A stretch of DNA of 64,000 nucleotides from Micromonospora sp. C31 (GCF_018070575.1 NZ_JAGPXN010000011.1:62001-126000); one strand, 5' to 3'. Numbered from the stretch's first letter, positions 37,627-46,518 are shown. Numbers and translations are program-made. The notes: a model not told the origin generated them from the sequence alone.

Positions 37627-39927
37627 ATGTCGGTTCAGGACGCGCAGCTTCGGGTCGGATTCAAACGGCACCTGAGGGCCCACGTGGTACGCGGTGACGC
37701 GGTCTACCTGCTGTCCGAGCGCGGGGCCACCTCGGTCAGCGGCGCACACGTCGAGGCCCTGGCGCCGCTGCTCGACGGCACCCGTGGGCTCGCCGAACTC
37801 GTCCGCGACAGTCCCCCCGGGATCTCACCCGCGCAGATCGGCACGGTCGTGCGGCGGCTCGTCGACGCCGGCCTGGTCACGCTGCGGCCCGCGCCGGAGG
37901 AGCCGGCCGAGGAGCCGGCGCTCGCGTACTGGGAGTCGGCGGGCATGGACGCCATCGCCGCCGTACGGGCCACGGCCGCCGCCCGGGTGGACCTGATCCG
38001 CGTCGGCCTCCCGGCGGGTGCCGACGCGGCCGGCGAAGCGCTGCGCGCGGCCGGACTGACGGTGACGCAGGTTTCCGGGAACTTTTCACCCTCTCCCGCC
38101 GACTTATCGATTGTGCTCTGTGCGGACTATCTCGACGAGGGGCTGGCGGCCGTCGACGCCGCGCATCGCGCCGCGCGCCGGCCCTGGCTCCTCGCGAAGC
38201 CCGGCGGCGCACAGGTGTGGGTGGGGCCGGTGTTCGATCCCGCCGCCCCGACGGCGTGCTGGCACTGCCTGGCGCACCGGCTGCGCGGCCACCGCCAGGC
38301 CGAGACGCGCCTGCGCGCCGTCGCCGGCCCGGGCGCGGACGTCACCGCGCCGCCGGTGTCGCTCCCCCCACTCGCCGCCGCCGCCGGGCACCTGGTGGCG
38401 CTGGAGGCCGCCAAGTGGACGGCCGGGCTCCGCCACGACGGGCAGCGCGCGGTGTGGACGTTGGACAGCGTGACCCTGCGTGGTGCCCACCACGAGGTGC
38501 GCGCACGGCCGCAGTGCCCCCGGTGCGGGGATCCCGGCATCGAGCGCGACCGGGCCTTCCGCCCGGTGCCGCTGCGCAGCCGGCCGAAGGCGTCCCGCTC
38601 CGGCGGCAGCCACCGCGCCCTGCCCCCCGAGCGGGTGCTGCACGACTACGGGCACCTGGTGAGCCCGGTCAGCGGCGTGGTCAAGGAGATCACCCGCGAC
38701 GGGCGGGGCCCGGCCTTCCTCAACTCGTTCCGCTCGGGCCCCAACCTGGCGATGACGACGCGCAGGAACGCCGAGCAGATGCGCTTCGCGCTGCGGGCCG
38801 AGAACGGCGGCAAGGGCGTCACCTCCCTGCACGCCGAGGTGAGCGCGCTCTGCGAGGCCATCGAGCGGCACAGCGCCTACTTCCACGGTGACGAGGCCCG
38901 GGTCACCGGCAGCTACCGGGAGCTGGCCGAGACCGCGATCCACCCCGACGAGTGCCTGCTGTTCGACGAGCGGCAGTACGCCGACCGGGCCCGCTGGAAC
39001 GCCACCTGCTCGCCGTTCCAGTACGTGTGCGCGCCGTTCGACGAGGCGGCCGTGACGAGTTGGACCCCGGTGTGGTCGCTCACCGGGCAGCGACACCGCC
39101 TGCTGCCCACCTCGATGCTCTACTTCAACGTGCCGGACCAGTACGGCGGCGCGTCGCTGTGCGCGGATTCCAACGGCAACGCCGCGGGCAGCAGCCTGGA
39201 GGACGCGCTGCTCCAGGGCCTGCTGGAGGTGGTGGAACGCGACGCCGTGGCCCTCTGGTGGTACAACCGCACCCAGGCTCCCGCGGTCGACCTGGACAGC
39301 TTCGGCGACCGCTGGATCGACGAGCTGCGCGAGGTCTACGCTGGCCTGCACCGCGAGGTCTGGGTCCTCGACGTGTCGTCGGACGTCGGGATACCCACCA
39401 TGGCCGCGCTGTCCCGGCGCACCGACAAGCGGTGCGAGGACATCATGTTCGGCTTCGGTGCGCACCCGGACCCGCGTGCGGCGTTGGTCCGCGCGCTCAC
39501 CGAGATGAACCAGTTGATGCCGACCGTGGCGGAGGTCGGCGGCGACGACGACAGGTACGGCTGGTCCGATCCCGACGCCGTACGGTGGTGGCGCACCGCC
39601 ACCTGGGCCGGGGACGCCTACCTGCGGCCCGATCCGGGGGTGCCGGCACGCCGGCTCTCCGACTACCGCCACACCCCGACGGACGACCTGCTGTCGGACG
39701 TCCGCTCGGTGCAGCACAGGCTGGCGGCGCTGGGGCTCGACGTGCTCGTGCTCGACCAGACCCGTCCGGACGTCGGGCTCCCCGTGGTGAAGGCCATCGT
39801 GCCGGGGATGCGCGGTTTCTGGGCGAGGTTCGCGCCGGGCCGGCTGTTCGACGTCCCGGTGCGGCTCGGCCGGCTCGACCGTCCCACGGAGTACGAGAAC
39901 CTCAACCCGATACCCCTTTTCGTGTAG
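37627..39927 (+). CDS. Fused TOMM cyclodehydratase (E1-like leader-binding domain plus YcaO)
   Basis: 766 residues from an ATG at 37627 after a G-rich Shine-Dalgarno. Residues 1-85 look like a RiPP recognition winged helix. Residues 90-340 form the ThiF/E1-like partner with zinc cysteines CWHC and CPRC. Residues about 360-760 are a YcaO domain with ATP/Mg motifs SALCEAIERHS and LLEVVERDA and a C-terminal NPIPLFV, a short version of the proline-rich YcaO tail. The family uses ATP to turn Cys, Ser or Thr of a ribosomal peptide into thiazolines or oxazolines. The SagB-type oxidase follows at once, completing an azole-forming pair. I find no gene for a precursor peptide nearby. A stem-loop lies just after its stop codon. 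Family assignment is firm; the substrate is unknown and need not be a conventional peptide. Confidence 0.9.
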   Translation: MSVQDAQLRVGFKRHLRAHVVRGDAVYLLSERGATSVSGAHVEALAPLLDGTRGLAELVRDSPPGISPAQIGTVVRRLVDAGLVTLRPAPEEPAEEPALAYWESAGMDAIAAVRATAAARVDLIRVGLPAGADAAGEALRAAGLTVTQVSGNFSPSPADLSIVLCADYLDEGLAAVDAAHRAARRPWLLAKPGGAQVWVGPVFDPAAPTACWHCLAHRLRGHRQAETRLRAVAGPGADVTAPPVSLPPLAAAAGHLVALEAAKWTAGLRHDGQRAVWTLDSVTLRGAHHEVRARPQCPRCGDPGIERDRAFRPVPLRSRPKASRSGGSHRALPPERVLHDYGHLVSPVSGVVKEITRDGRGPAFLNSFRSGPNLAMTTRRNAEQMRFALRAENGGKGVTSLHAEVSALCEAIERHSAYFHGDEARVTGSYRELAETAIHPDECLLFDERQYADRARWNATCSPFQYVCAPFDEAAVTSWTPVWSLTGQRHRLLPTSMLYFNVPDQYGGASLCADSNGNAAGSSLEDALLQGLLEVVERDAVALWWYNRTQAPAVDLDSFGDRWIDELREVYAGLHREVWVLDVSSDVGIPTMAALSRRTDKRCEDIMFGFGAHPDPRAALVRALTEMNQLMPTVAEVGGDDDRYGWSDPDAVRWWRTATWAGDAYLRPDPGVPARRLSDYRHTPTDDLLSDVRSVQHRLAALGLDVLVLDQTRPDVGLPVVKAIVPGMRGFWARFAPGRLFDVPVRLGRLDRPTEYENLNPIPLFV

Positions 39928-39928
39928 A

Positions 39929-39960
39929 GCGGGCGCACGCGGCGTCACCGCCACGCCCGC
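39929..39960 (+). other. Stem-loop between YcaO and SagB genes
   Basis: A 7-bp outer stem (GCGGGCG at 39929-39935 with CGCCCGC at 39954-39960) encloses a 4-bp inner stem (GGCG/CGCC) with a TCAC loop. It starts two bases after the YcaO stop codon and abuts the GAGGAG ribosome site of the SagB gene. There is no T run, so it is not a classical terminator. It could protect the upstream message or limit initiation at the TTG start. Confidence 0.4.
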
Positions 39961-39972
39961 CGAGGAGCCAGG

Positions 39973-41445
39973 TTGCTGCCATCCGACGCCGACGCGTCCC
40001 GCCCCGGACCGAGCCTGTCGCTGTGGTCCTTCCGGGACGACGTGACCATCGAGACGGCCGAGGACGGGAGTCTGACGATCCTCAGCCGCTGGGGTGACGT
40101 TCCGGTGGGCCGTCCCGCGCCCTCGGTCGAGGAGGTCCTGCACCGGATGACCTACGGCCCGGTCGCGCTCGGCAACGTCGCCGGGCTGGACGAGCGGGTC
40201 CTCCGGTCGGTCTTCGACCGGCTGCCCGGCCGGATAGTCCGCTCGCTCGGCTCGCGGGACTCGCCGGTGCCGCTGCTGTCCGTCCAGCCGGTGTCCCCGC
40301 TGGGGGTGCTCGGGCTGCCGGAGGTGGCCGAGGATCGACCGATGCGGCTGTCCCGGTTCGCGTTCGCGCACCAGCGCGACGGCGAGCTGGTGCTCGAGTC
40401 CCCGCTGTCGCACCACCGGGTGGTGCTGCACCGGCCGCAGGCGGCGCTGGTGCTCGGCGCGCTCCCCCGCGCGACCACCAGCGTCGAGGTCGCGCGGAGG
40501 GTCGACCTGGCGCTTCCGGTCGTGGCCGACGTCGTCGCCCACCTGGTCGGCGCGGGCATGGTCGTCCTCGGCGAGGACGGCACGTCGGTGTTCCGCGAGG
40601 ACACCGATCCCACGCTGCTGCTGTGGTCGCCGTACGACCTGTTGTTCCACTCGCGCAGCAGGCTCGGCACGCACGACGAGCCCGCCGGCGCGACGTTCCG
40701 GCACGTCGCGACCCTGGCTCCGCCGGCCGCCGCCAAGCCGGCGCCCGACGGGCCGCGGATCCCGATGTACCGCCCGCCCGCCCCGGTTCCGCACGGGATG
40801 ACCCTCACCGAGGCCATCGACGGCCGCCGCTCCTCCCGGAGGTTCGCCGACGCGGCGCCGTCCACCCGGGAACTCGGGGAGTTGTTGTTCCACGCGGCGC
40901 GGGTCCGGATGCAGGCCACGGCCACCGCCCCCGACAACGTGCGGTACACGGTGACGCAGCGCCCGTACCCCAGCGCGGGTTCGCTGTACGAGCTGGAGCT
41001 GTACCTGACGGTGGACCGCTGCCCCGACCTGCGGCGCGGGATCTACCACTACAGCCCGGCCGAGCACGCGCTGACGCTCGTCAACGCCACCCCGGCCGAC
41101 GTCGACGAGGTGCTCGACAACGCGCGGGTGTCCATCGGCGGACGGCGGCGCCCGCCGGTGCTGATCACCATGACGGCGCGGGCGGGACGCCTCTCCTGGG
41201 TCTACGACAGCATCTCCTACGCCACCACGCTGAAACACGTCGGCATGCTCCAGCAGACGCTCTGCCTGGTGGCCACGATGCTCGGGCTCGCCACGTGCGC
41301 CCTCACCATGGGCGACGCCAGGGTTTCCGCTTCGGCATTCGGGCTGGACTGGCCGGCGGAGGTCGGGGTCGGCGAATTCGCCATCGGCCTACCCGAAAAC
41401 GACATTTCCTGTAACGACGAGTATCTAGGCGTACACGGAATGTGA
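39973..41445 (+). CDS. SagB/ThcOx-type FMN dehydrogenase (azoline oxidase)
   Basis: 490 residues from a TTG at 39973, supported by GAGGAG five bases upstream and by the 45-bp gap after YcaO. The C-terminal half (about residues 275-480) is a nitroreductase fold: GRRSSRRFAD for FMN phosphate binding, the PSAGSLYELELYL stretch typical of SagB dehydrogenases, and HVGMLQQTLCLVATMLGL near the end. The N-terminal half is the accessory region common in actinobacterial fused forms. The enzyme oxidises azolines made by the YcaO partner to aromatic thiazoles or oxazoles. It is probably cotranscribed with the cyclodehydratase. Family sure; the substrate is unknown because no precursor peptide was found. 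Confidence 0.9.
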   Translation: MLPSDADASRPGPSLSLWSFRDDVTIETAEDGSLTILSRWGDVPVGRPAPSVEEVLHRMTYGPVALGNVAGLDERVLRSVFDRLPGRIVRSLGSRDSPVPLLSVQPVSPLGVLGLPEVAEDRPMRLSRFAFAHQRDGELVLESPLSHHRVVLHRPQAALVLGALPRATTSVEVARRVDLALPVVADVVAHLVGAGMVVLGEDGTSVFREDTDPTLLLWSPYDLLFHSRSRLGTHDEPAGATFRHVATLAPPAAAKPAPDGPRIPMYRPPAPVPHGMTLTEAIDGRRSSRRFADAAPSTRELGELLFHAARVRMQATATAPDNVRYTVTQRPYPSAGSLYELELYLTVDRCPDLRRGIYHYSPAEHALTLVNATPADVDEVLDNARVSIGGRRRPPVLITMTARAGRLSWVYDSISYATTLKHVGMLQQTLCLVATMLGLATCALTMGDARVSASAFGLDWPAEVGVGEFAIGLPENDISCNDEYLGVHGM

Positions 41446-41573
41446 AAGGGCCGATGAGCTTTTGACAAATGGTATGCCGCAGCCCGGGCGCAGGCGTGGC
41501 AAAGAGCATTCGCCAGGTGTGCGGCGCGTGATAGAACGGGGTTAATCGCGCCGGCCCGACAGGGGATGCCAAG
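41446..41573. promoter_or_regulatory. Short gap before the response regulator gene
   Basis: This 128-bp gap has a TTGACA hexamer at 41462-41467, but no good -10 box lies 16-18 bp downstream. It ends in AGGGGA, which serves the TTG start of the response regulator. A 20-codon ORF (41469-41531) has no ribosome site and is not called. Confidence 0.3.
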
Positions 41574-42179
41574 TTGATCAAGGTGTTGTTGGCCGAGGAC
41601 ATGCACATGGTCCGAGATGCGCTGGTCGCGTTGCTCAACCTCGAGCCGGACATCGAGGTCGTCGCCGCGGTCGCCTCGGGCACGGAGATCCTGCCCATGG
41701 CACAGCGCTTCCGGCCCGATGTCGCGGTTATCGACATCGACCTGCCGGGCAAGGACGGGCTCTCCGCGATCGGCGACATCCAGGCCCACCTGCCGGAGAT
41801 CCGCACCCTGGTCCTGACCGCGCTCGGCCGCCCGGGCACCCTCCGCCGGGCGCTGTCCGCCAAGGCGACCGGCTTCCTGCTCAAGGACGCCCCGACCGAG
41901 CAGCTGGTCGACGCGATCCGCAGTGTCGCCGCCGGCCGCCGGGTCGTCGACAGTCAGCTCGCGATGTCCGCCTGGGACAGCGCGGAGTGCCCGCTCACGG
42001 CCCGCGAGACCGAGGTCCTTCGCCTCACCGCGGAGGGGCTACAGGCGGTCGACATCGCGGCCCAGATGTTCCTGTCGGTCGGGACCGTCCGCAACTACCT
42101 GACCACGATCGTCAACAAGCTCGCCGCCCGCAACCGCGTCGACGCCATCCGGCTCGCCAGGGAGGCCGGCTGGCTGTGA
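41574..42179 (+). CDS. NarL/FixJ-type response regulator
   Basis: 201 residues. The TTG at 41574 is chosen because AGGGGA sits seven bases upstream and the nearby ATG leads at once to a stop. The receiver domain has paired acidic residues near the start (AEDMHM), the phospho-acceptor Asp in VAVIDIDLPG (near 54), Thr in VLTA and Lys in FLLKD. The C-terminal LuxR helix-turn-helix is LTARETEVLRL...SVGTVRNYLTTIVNKL. It would bind DNA when phosphorylated, probably by the convergent kinase at 42039-43346. Its 3' end overlaps that kinase gene on the other strand by 141 bp. The target genes are not evident. Confidence 0.92.
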   Translation: MIKVLLAEDMHMVRDALVALLNLEPDIEVVAAVASGTEILPMAQRFRPDVAVIDIDLPGKDGLSAIGDIQAHLPEIRTLVLTALGRPGTLRRALSAKATGFLLKDAPTEQLVDAIRSVAAGRRVVDSQLAMSAWDSAECPLTARETEVLRLTAEGLQAVDIAAQMFLSVGTVRNYLTTIVNKLAARNRVDAIRLAREAGWL

Positions 42180-43346
42180 CCGGGACGCCTGGTGACGTTC
42201 CTGGCGCAGCGGCACCTCGGCGCGGAGCCGGAACCGGTGCGGCTGCCGCTCGACCGTCAGCGATCCGCCGATCTCCTGGGCGCGTACGGACAGGTTGCGC
42301 AGGCCGTTGCGACCGCTGTTCGGATCTCTGGGCGGCCCGACCGGCAGGTCGTCGTTGACGATCTCGATCCAGGCGTCGTCCTGCGTCTGGCGGATGGTGA
42401 TGTCGCACCGCTTGGCCTTGCTGTGCCGCAGGATGTTGGTCACCCCCTCGCGGAGCACCGTGGCGAGCACCGTGCTCACCTGGACCGGCAGGTCGAGGTG
42501 GTCGCTGTCCAGCCGCGCCTGGATGTCCGCGGCGGAGAGCACGGACAAGGCGGAGCGGCACTCCTCCTCGAGCGACAGCTCGCGGTAGCCACTGGCGACG
42601 GTCCGCGCGTCGGCGAGCGCGACCCGGGATATCTCCAGGATCTCCAGCAGGTGGTCGCTCGCCTCCTGCGGGGACTTCTCCATCAGCCGGTGCACGAGCT
42701 CGATCTTGAGCGAGATCGCGGACAGGCTGTAGCCGAGCAGGTCGTGCAGGTCACGGGCGAACCGCAGCCGCTCGCGCAGCACCGCCATGCGCGCGATCTC
42801 CGCGCGGCTCTCCTGCACCTCGACGACGAGTGTGGTCAGCCGGGACAGCCCGTACACCACGAGTCCCGTCGTCACGGTGGAGATCGCGGTGTAGAGCATG
42901 TCGATCGGCGCACCTGTGAACAGCCACTGGGCCAGCGCCATCGACAGCACGATGAGGGAGAAGGCCGTCCAGGCCGGGATCGCCCGCAGCACGAGCAGCA
43001 CGCTGCCGGCCAGGAAGCCCGGCATGCCGACCCACGCCTGACCGAAGATCAGGATCGGCAGGTAGACCAGCACCGCCTGGGCGGCGAGGACGCCGTAGCC
43101 CAGCGGCGACCGGAGGCGTCCGTTGTCCCGGCCGTACCACAGCAACTGCATCGCCATCAGGGCGGCGATGCACGTGAACGACAGGGCGATGGCGACCGGC
43201 CCGACCGGCAGGAACATGACGTGGAGGAAGCCGATGAGACTGATGCTTGCGAAGACGGCGGTGACGACGCCCATCGCGAGACGCGGCGCCGGTAGCGGCG
43301 CGCCCCCCGGCGATGATGAGCGCCCTGGTGTGACGGTGAGGTTCAC
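42039..43346 (-). CDS. Sensor histidine kinase, HisKA_3 type
   Basis: About 435 residues from a GTG at 43346; a GTG at 43409 is an alternative, and neither has a strong ribosome site. The N-terminal part has five or six hydrophobic membrane segments (about residues 25-165). The dimerisation domain follows with FARDLHDLLGYSL, the phospho-accepting His near residue 201, and then an ATPase domain with N-box REGVTNILRHS and GRNGLRNL. Normal homology seems to stop near LRAEVPL. The frame then runs about 50 more residues antisense through the end of the response regulator gene, a tail that looks like random translation. It probably pairs with the regulator at 41574-42179, although the genes are convergent rather than in one operon. 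Confidence 0.88.
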   Translation of the reverse strand: MNLTVTPGRSSSPGGAPLPAPRLAMGVVTAVFASISLIGFLHVMFLPVGPVAIALSFTCIAALMAMQLLWYGRDNGRLRSPLGYGVLAAQAVLVYLPILIFGQAWVGMPGFLAGSVLLVLRAIPAWTAFSLIVLSMALAQWLFTGAPIDMLYTAISTVTTGLVVYGLSRLTTLVVEVQESRAEIARMAVLRERLRFARDLHDLLGYSLSAISLKIELVHRLMEKSPQEASDHLLEILEISRVALADARTVASGYRELSLEEECRSALSVLSAADIQARLDSDHLDLPVQVSTVLATVLREGVTNILRHSKAKRCDITIRQTQDDAWIEIVNDDLPVGPPRDPNSGRNGLRNLSVRAQEIGGSLTVERQPHRFRLRAEVPLRQERHQASRSQPAGLPGEPDGVDAVAGGELVDDRGQVVADGPDRQEHLGRDVDRL

Positions 43347-43808
43347 GGCAGCAGCGCTCGTGTGCTCTATCGCAGCCGGCGTACGCCCAGCGGCCAACCC
43401 GCCCCGCACCCGGTTCGGCCGGCCCCCCGCCGACCGCGATGCCCGCCAGCGGGCGTCGGTCCAACAACCACGACTCTCTCCCCAGTATCGACCCGACGGC
43501 GGGAATGGTCCTCGTCAGAGCGCGCGAGCCCGTGGTCGATCGGACGCCGACACGGCGCCGAGCCCACAAAGTTCTTACGCAACGCAAACGTTTTGAACAG
43601 ATTCCCGACCGTGAATTGCGATGTGCCCCTACGGACACCTTCCCCCTTGAGGGTCGACCCTTCCACAAAAAAATGATGGCCGTCAAGCGGTATGCCCCTG
43701 ACCGCAGCGCGAAAGGGTCCTAATCGATGCTACGGAACAATTGCCGCCGTCACGTCATATCCTCTAGTAGGGACATTTGACGCGGGGCCGAGGAGGCCGC
43801 CGGCGGGA
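43347..43808. promoter_or_regulatory. Intergenic region with an AT-rich island
   Basis: About 460 bp separate the kinase start from the sigma-factor stop. The segment 43560-43760 is clearly less GC-rich than the locus. It contains an AAACGTTT palindrome (43587-43594), a perfect 12-bp palindrome AGGGTCGACCCT (43650-43661) and an A7 run (43667-43673). I see no convincing gene; the short ORFs on both strands lack ribosome sites. It should hold the promoter of the kinase gene. Confidence 0.45.
43667..43705 (-). terminator. Weak candidate terminator downstream of the ECF sigma gene
   Basis: On the minus strand a GCGGT/ACCGC stem with a 9-nt loop (43687-43705) is followed, after 13 bases, by seven T residues. 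The distance from stem to T run is larger than in a typical intrinsic terminator, so this is tentative. Confidence 0.22.
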
Positions 43809-44384
43809 CTACCGGGGCAGCGCCGGACGCGGCCGCGGGGCCGGCGCCAGCAGCGCGGCCAGGTCGCGGCGGGCCCGCGCGACGCGGGAGCGGATCGTGC
43901 CGACGGGGCAACCGCAGAGTTCGGCCGCCTCCGCATACCCGAGGCCGACCACCTGGGTCAGCACGAACGCGGCGCGGCGGGCCGTGGGCAGCGTGCGCAC
44001 CGCGAGGTTGAGCGCGACCATGTCGTCCAGGTCGGGCAGGTGGTGGGCCCCCGAGCGCTCCGCACTGGCCTGCCAGTCCTGGTCGGCAGCGATCCGCGGC
44101 CGGCACGCGGCGGCGCGGAAGTGGTCGGCGGCCACGTGCCGGGCGATGGCCAGCAGCCAGGCCCGCGCGTGGTGGGGACCGGTGAACCGGTGCGCGCTGC
44201 TCAGCGCGCGGACGAACGTCTCCTGCGTCAGGTCCTCGGCGTCGGCGTGCCCCACCAGGTAGACCAGGAAGCGCCGGATGTCACGCTGCGTGCCGCGCAC
44301 GAGCGGGTCCGCGGCGGAGCGGTCGCCCCGCCCGACGGCCAGGACCAGAGTCGCTACCGCGCTTTCCCCCAGTGATTCCGACAT
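43809..44384 (-). CDS. ECF-type RNA polymerase sigma factor
   Basis: 191 residues from an ATG at 44384; no obvious ribosome site. Region 2 is visible as IRRFLVYLVGHADAEDLTQE followed by TFVRALSS. Region 4 has LPTARRAAFVLTQVVGLGYAEAAE and CPVGTIRSRVARARRDL. There is no long N-terminal region 1, which fits group IV sigma factors. A short proline/arginine-rich tail ends the protein. No anti-sigma factor gene is adjacent; the neighbours are the metallophore ABC ATPase (upstream, same strand) and the kinase. It could direct the transporter/isonitrile operon, but I did not find matching paired promoter motifs. Confidence 0.92.
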   Translation of the reverse strand: MSESLGESAVATLVLAVGRGDRSAADPLVRGTQRDIRRFLVYLVGHADAEDLTQETFVRALSSAHRFTGPHHARAWLLAIARHVAADHFRAAACRPRIAADQDWQASAERSGAHHLPDLDDMVALNLAVRTLPTARRAAFVLTQVVGLGYAEAAELCGCPVGTIRSRVARARRDLAALLAPAPRPRPALPR

Positions 44385-44636
44385 AGATTCACGTTATCGG
44401 TACGGAATACGGGGAGGAACGGCTTCCAGTGGCAGTCCAGTCAACCTCTCCACCGGAAACCAGAATTCGTTGGAACCGTCCGGCCAGCCGGCTTCGCAGC
44501 CCGGGGACCGCGCGGCGCGACGTCGGCACGGGCGCGCCGGACACGGCGGCGGGGCCGCCGTCGGACGCCCGCCCGCCGACGACCCCGCTCCCGGGCCGCT
44601 CCCACCGTCCGGCGGACACGTCCGCCGCACCCCGAG

Positions 44637-45416
44637 TCAGCCGGCCCTGGCCAGCGGGCGGGCACCGTACGTGACGCGGACCACCCCGTCGTCGTGGCGC
44701 TCCGTCTCGGCGGTGACCCCGAAGACCCCGGACAGCACCTGGGGCGTGAGCGCGTCCAGCACCGGCCCCACCGCGACCACCTCCCCACGGTCCAGCACGA
44801 CGAGGCGGTCGCAGCTGCGCACCGCCAGGTCCAGGTCGTGCAGCACCGCCAGCGTCGTGACGCCCAGCGTGTGCACCAGTTCCAACAGCTCGAACCGGGC
44901 CCGGATGTCCAGGTGGTTGGTCGGCTCGTCGAGCACCAGGAGCTGCGGCTGCTGGGCGAGTGCCCTGGCGAGCAGCACCCGCTGCTTCTCGCCCCCGGAC
45001 AGCGAGCCGTACATCCGGTCTGCGTGCTCCAGCATCCCGGTACGCGTCAACGCGTCCGAGACGATCTGGTGGTCCTCGGCGCTCTCGCGGTCGAACACCC
45101 CCTTGTGCGGCGTCCGCCCCAGCGCGGCGACCTCCTGCACGGTCAACCCGGGGGGCGTCGGGCTGTTCTGCAACACCGCGGCGGTCCGCCGCGCGGCCGC
45201 CCGCGCCGACAGAGACCAGACGTCCTCGCCGCCGAGCAGCACCTGGCCGCCGCTCGGGCGGACCGACCGGTAGATCGTCCGCAGGAGCGTGGACTTGCCG
45301 CTGCCGTTGGGGCCGATCAGGCCGACGACCTCACCGGGCGCGACCTCCATGCTGACGTCGCGGAGGATCGGCGTGACGCCGATGGAGACACACACCTGCT
45401 GCACCTGAAGCTTCAT
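44637..45416 (-). CDS. ABC transporter ATP-binding protein, FecE/FepC family
   Basis: 259 residues. Walker A GPNGSGKST near residue 36, Q-loop, signature LSGGEKQR near 139, Walker B LLVLDEPTNHLD near 162 and the switch His in AVLHDLD are all present. The family energises uptake of metal chelates (siderophores, haem, cobalamin) across the cytoplasmic membrane. Its ATG overlaps the permease stop codon by 4 bp, so translation is coupled. Together with the permease and lipoprotein it forms a complete importer at the end of the isonitrile/copper operon, which points to uptake of the locus's own metallophore. Confidence 0.95.
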   Translation of the reverse strand: MKLQVQQVCVSIGVTPILRDVSMEVAPGEVVGLIGPNGSGKSTLLRTIYRSVRPSGGQVLLGGEDVWSLSARAAARRTAAVLQNSPTPPGLTVQEVAALGRTPHKGVFDRESAEDHQIVSDALTRTGMLEHADRMYGSLSGGEKQRVLLARALAQQPQLLVLDEPTNHLDIRARFELLELVHTLGVTTLAVLHDLDLAVRSCDRLVVLDRGEVVAVGPVLDALTPQVLSGVFGVTAETERHDDGVVRVTYGARPLARAG

Positions 45417-46513
45417 GAGTGGGACATGCTCCTATCCCGGCGCATCAGCCAGATGAAGAACGGTGCACCGAAGAGGGCGGTCAGGATGTTGAGGGGCAGT
45501 TCGTTCGGCGGGTCGACCGTCCGGCACAGCAGGTCGACGACCACGAGGTAGACCGCGCCGACGAGCGCCGCGAGGGGCAGGACCCGGCGATGGTCCACGC
45601 CGAACGCGAGCCGCACCAGGTGCGGCACCATCAACCCGACGAAGCCGATGCCGCCGGCCACGGCGATGAGCACGCCCGCGACCAGCGACGTCAGGACGAT
45701 CGCCACGAGCCGCAGTCGCTTGACGTCGATCCCGAGGGCGGTCGCCGACTCGTCGCCGGTGACGAGCGCGTTGAACTGCCGGGCGTACATGGTCAGCAGC
45801 AGGGTCGCCGCCAGGACGACCACGCCCGCGACGTGGAGTTGCTCCCAGCGGGCGCCCGCGACGCTGCCGAGCAGCCAGAACATGATCTGGCGCATGTTGT
45901 TCGGCGTCGTCTGCAACTGCAGCAGGCTGGTGATCGACGTGAAGACGTAGCTGATCGCGACGCCCGCGAGCACGAGGCGGACCGGGTTGATCCGGCCGCG
46001 CTGCTGGCCGAGGGTGAACACCAGCGCCACCGCGAGCATCGCGCCGAGGAACGCCGCCCCCGAGACGCCGAGTCCGCCGAGCGTGCCCGCGCCCAGCGCC
46101 ATCACGGTGACGGCGCCGACCGAACCGCCCGCCGACACCCCGAGGATGAAGGGGTCGGCGAGCGGGTTGGCCACGAGCGCCTGCAACACGACGCCCGCGA
46201 CCGCGAGCCCGGCGCCGCACAGCGCCGCCAGCAGCACCCGGGGGATCCGGAAGGTCCAGACGATCTGGTCGTGCGCCGGGTCCACCGCGGGGGTCACCCC
46301 GGTCAGGTGCGCCCAGACGATCCGGCCGGTGTCACCGACGGAGACCTGCACCGACCCGACGGCCGCCGCGACGAGGACCAGACCGACCAGCAGTACGCCG
46401 AGCACGAGCAGGCACAGCGGCAGCGGTGCGCCGTGCAGTGGGGCCGGCCGGGCGGCGGTGCGCTTCGACCCGGCCGACACCCGACCGTTCGTGGAACGCG
46501 ACATGGTGGTCAT
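45413..46513 (-). CDS. FecCD-family metallophore ABC transporter permease
   Basis: 366 residues from the ATG at 46513, five bases after the binding-protein stop; a second ATG at 46504 is possible. About ten hydrophobic segments are visible after a basic N terminus. The family stretch RIPRVLLAALCGAGLAVAG, then ANPLADPFILGVSAGGS, a GIDVKR cytoplasmic loop and GLMVPHLVR identify a FecCD/BtuC-type permease. One gene is present, so a homodimer is expected. It overlaps the ATPase gene by 4 bp. It would import a metal chelate delivered by the lipoprotein at 46519-47547. Confidence 0.95.
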   Translation of the reverse strand: MTTMSRSTNGRVSAGSKRTAARPAPLHGAPLPLCLLVLGVLLVGLVLVAAAVGSVQVSVGDTGRIVWAHLTGVTPAVDPAHDQIVWTFRIPRVLLAALCGAGLAVAGVVLQALVANPLADPFILGVSAGGSVGAVTVMALGAGTLGGLGVSGAAFLGAMLAVALVFTLGQQRGRINPVRLVLAGVAISYVFTSITSLLQLQTTPNNMRQIMFWLLGSVAGARWEQLHVAGVVVLAATLLLTMYARQFNALVTGDESATALGIDVKRLRLVAIVLTSLVAGVLIAVAGGIGFVGLMVPHLVRLAFGVDHRRVLPLAALVGAVYLVVVDLLCRTVDPPNELPLNILTALFGAPFFIWLMRRDRSMSHS

Positions 46514-46518
46514 GGCGC

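Noticed and set aside
38104..41238. Long minus-strand open frame opposite the YcaO and SagB genes
   Set aside because: Antisense shadow with low-complexity composition; the plus strand carries full enzyme motifs and ribosome sites.
41469..41531. 20-codon ORF with two Cys and two Ser after the SagB gene, considered as azole precursor peptide
   Set aside because: It has no ribosome site and is far too short to hold a leader plus core. It also overlaps another random frame in a promoter-like gap.
43367..43666. 99-codon minus-strand ORF in the AT-rich gap, considered as a small gene or precursor
   Set aside because: Its GTG start has no ribosome site, the composition is arginine-rich and shadow-like, and it overlaps the kinase upstream region.
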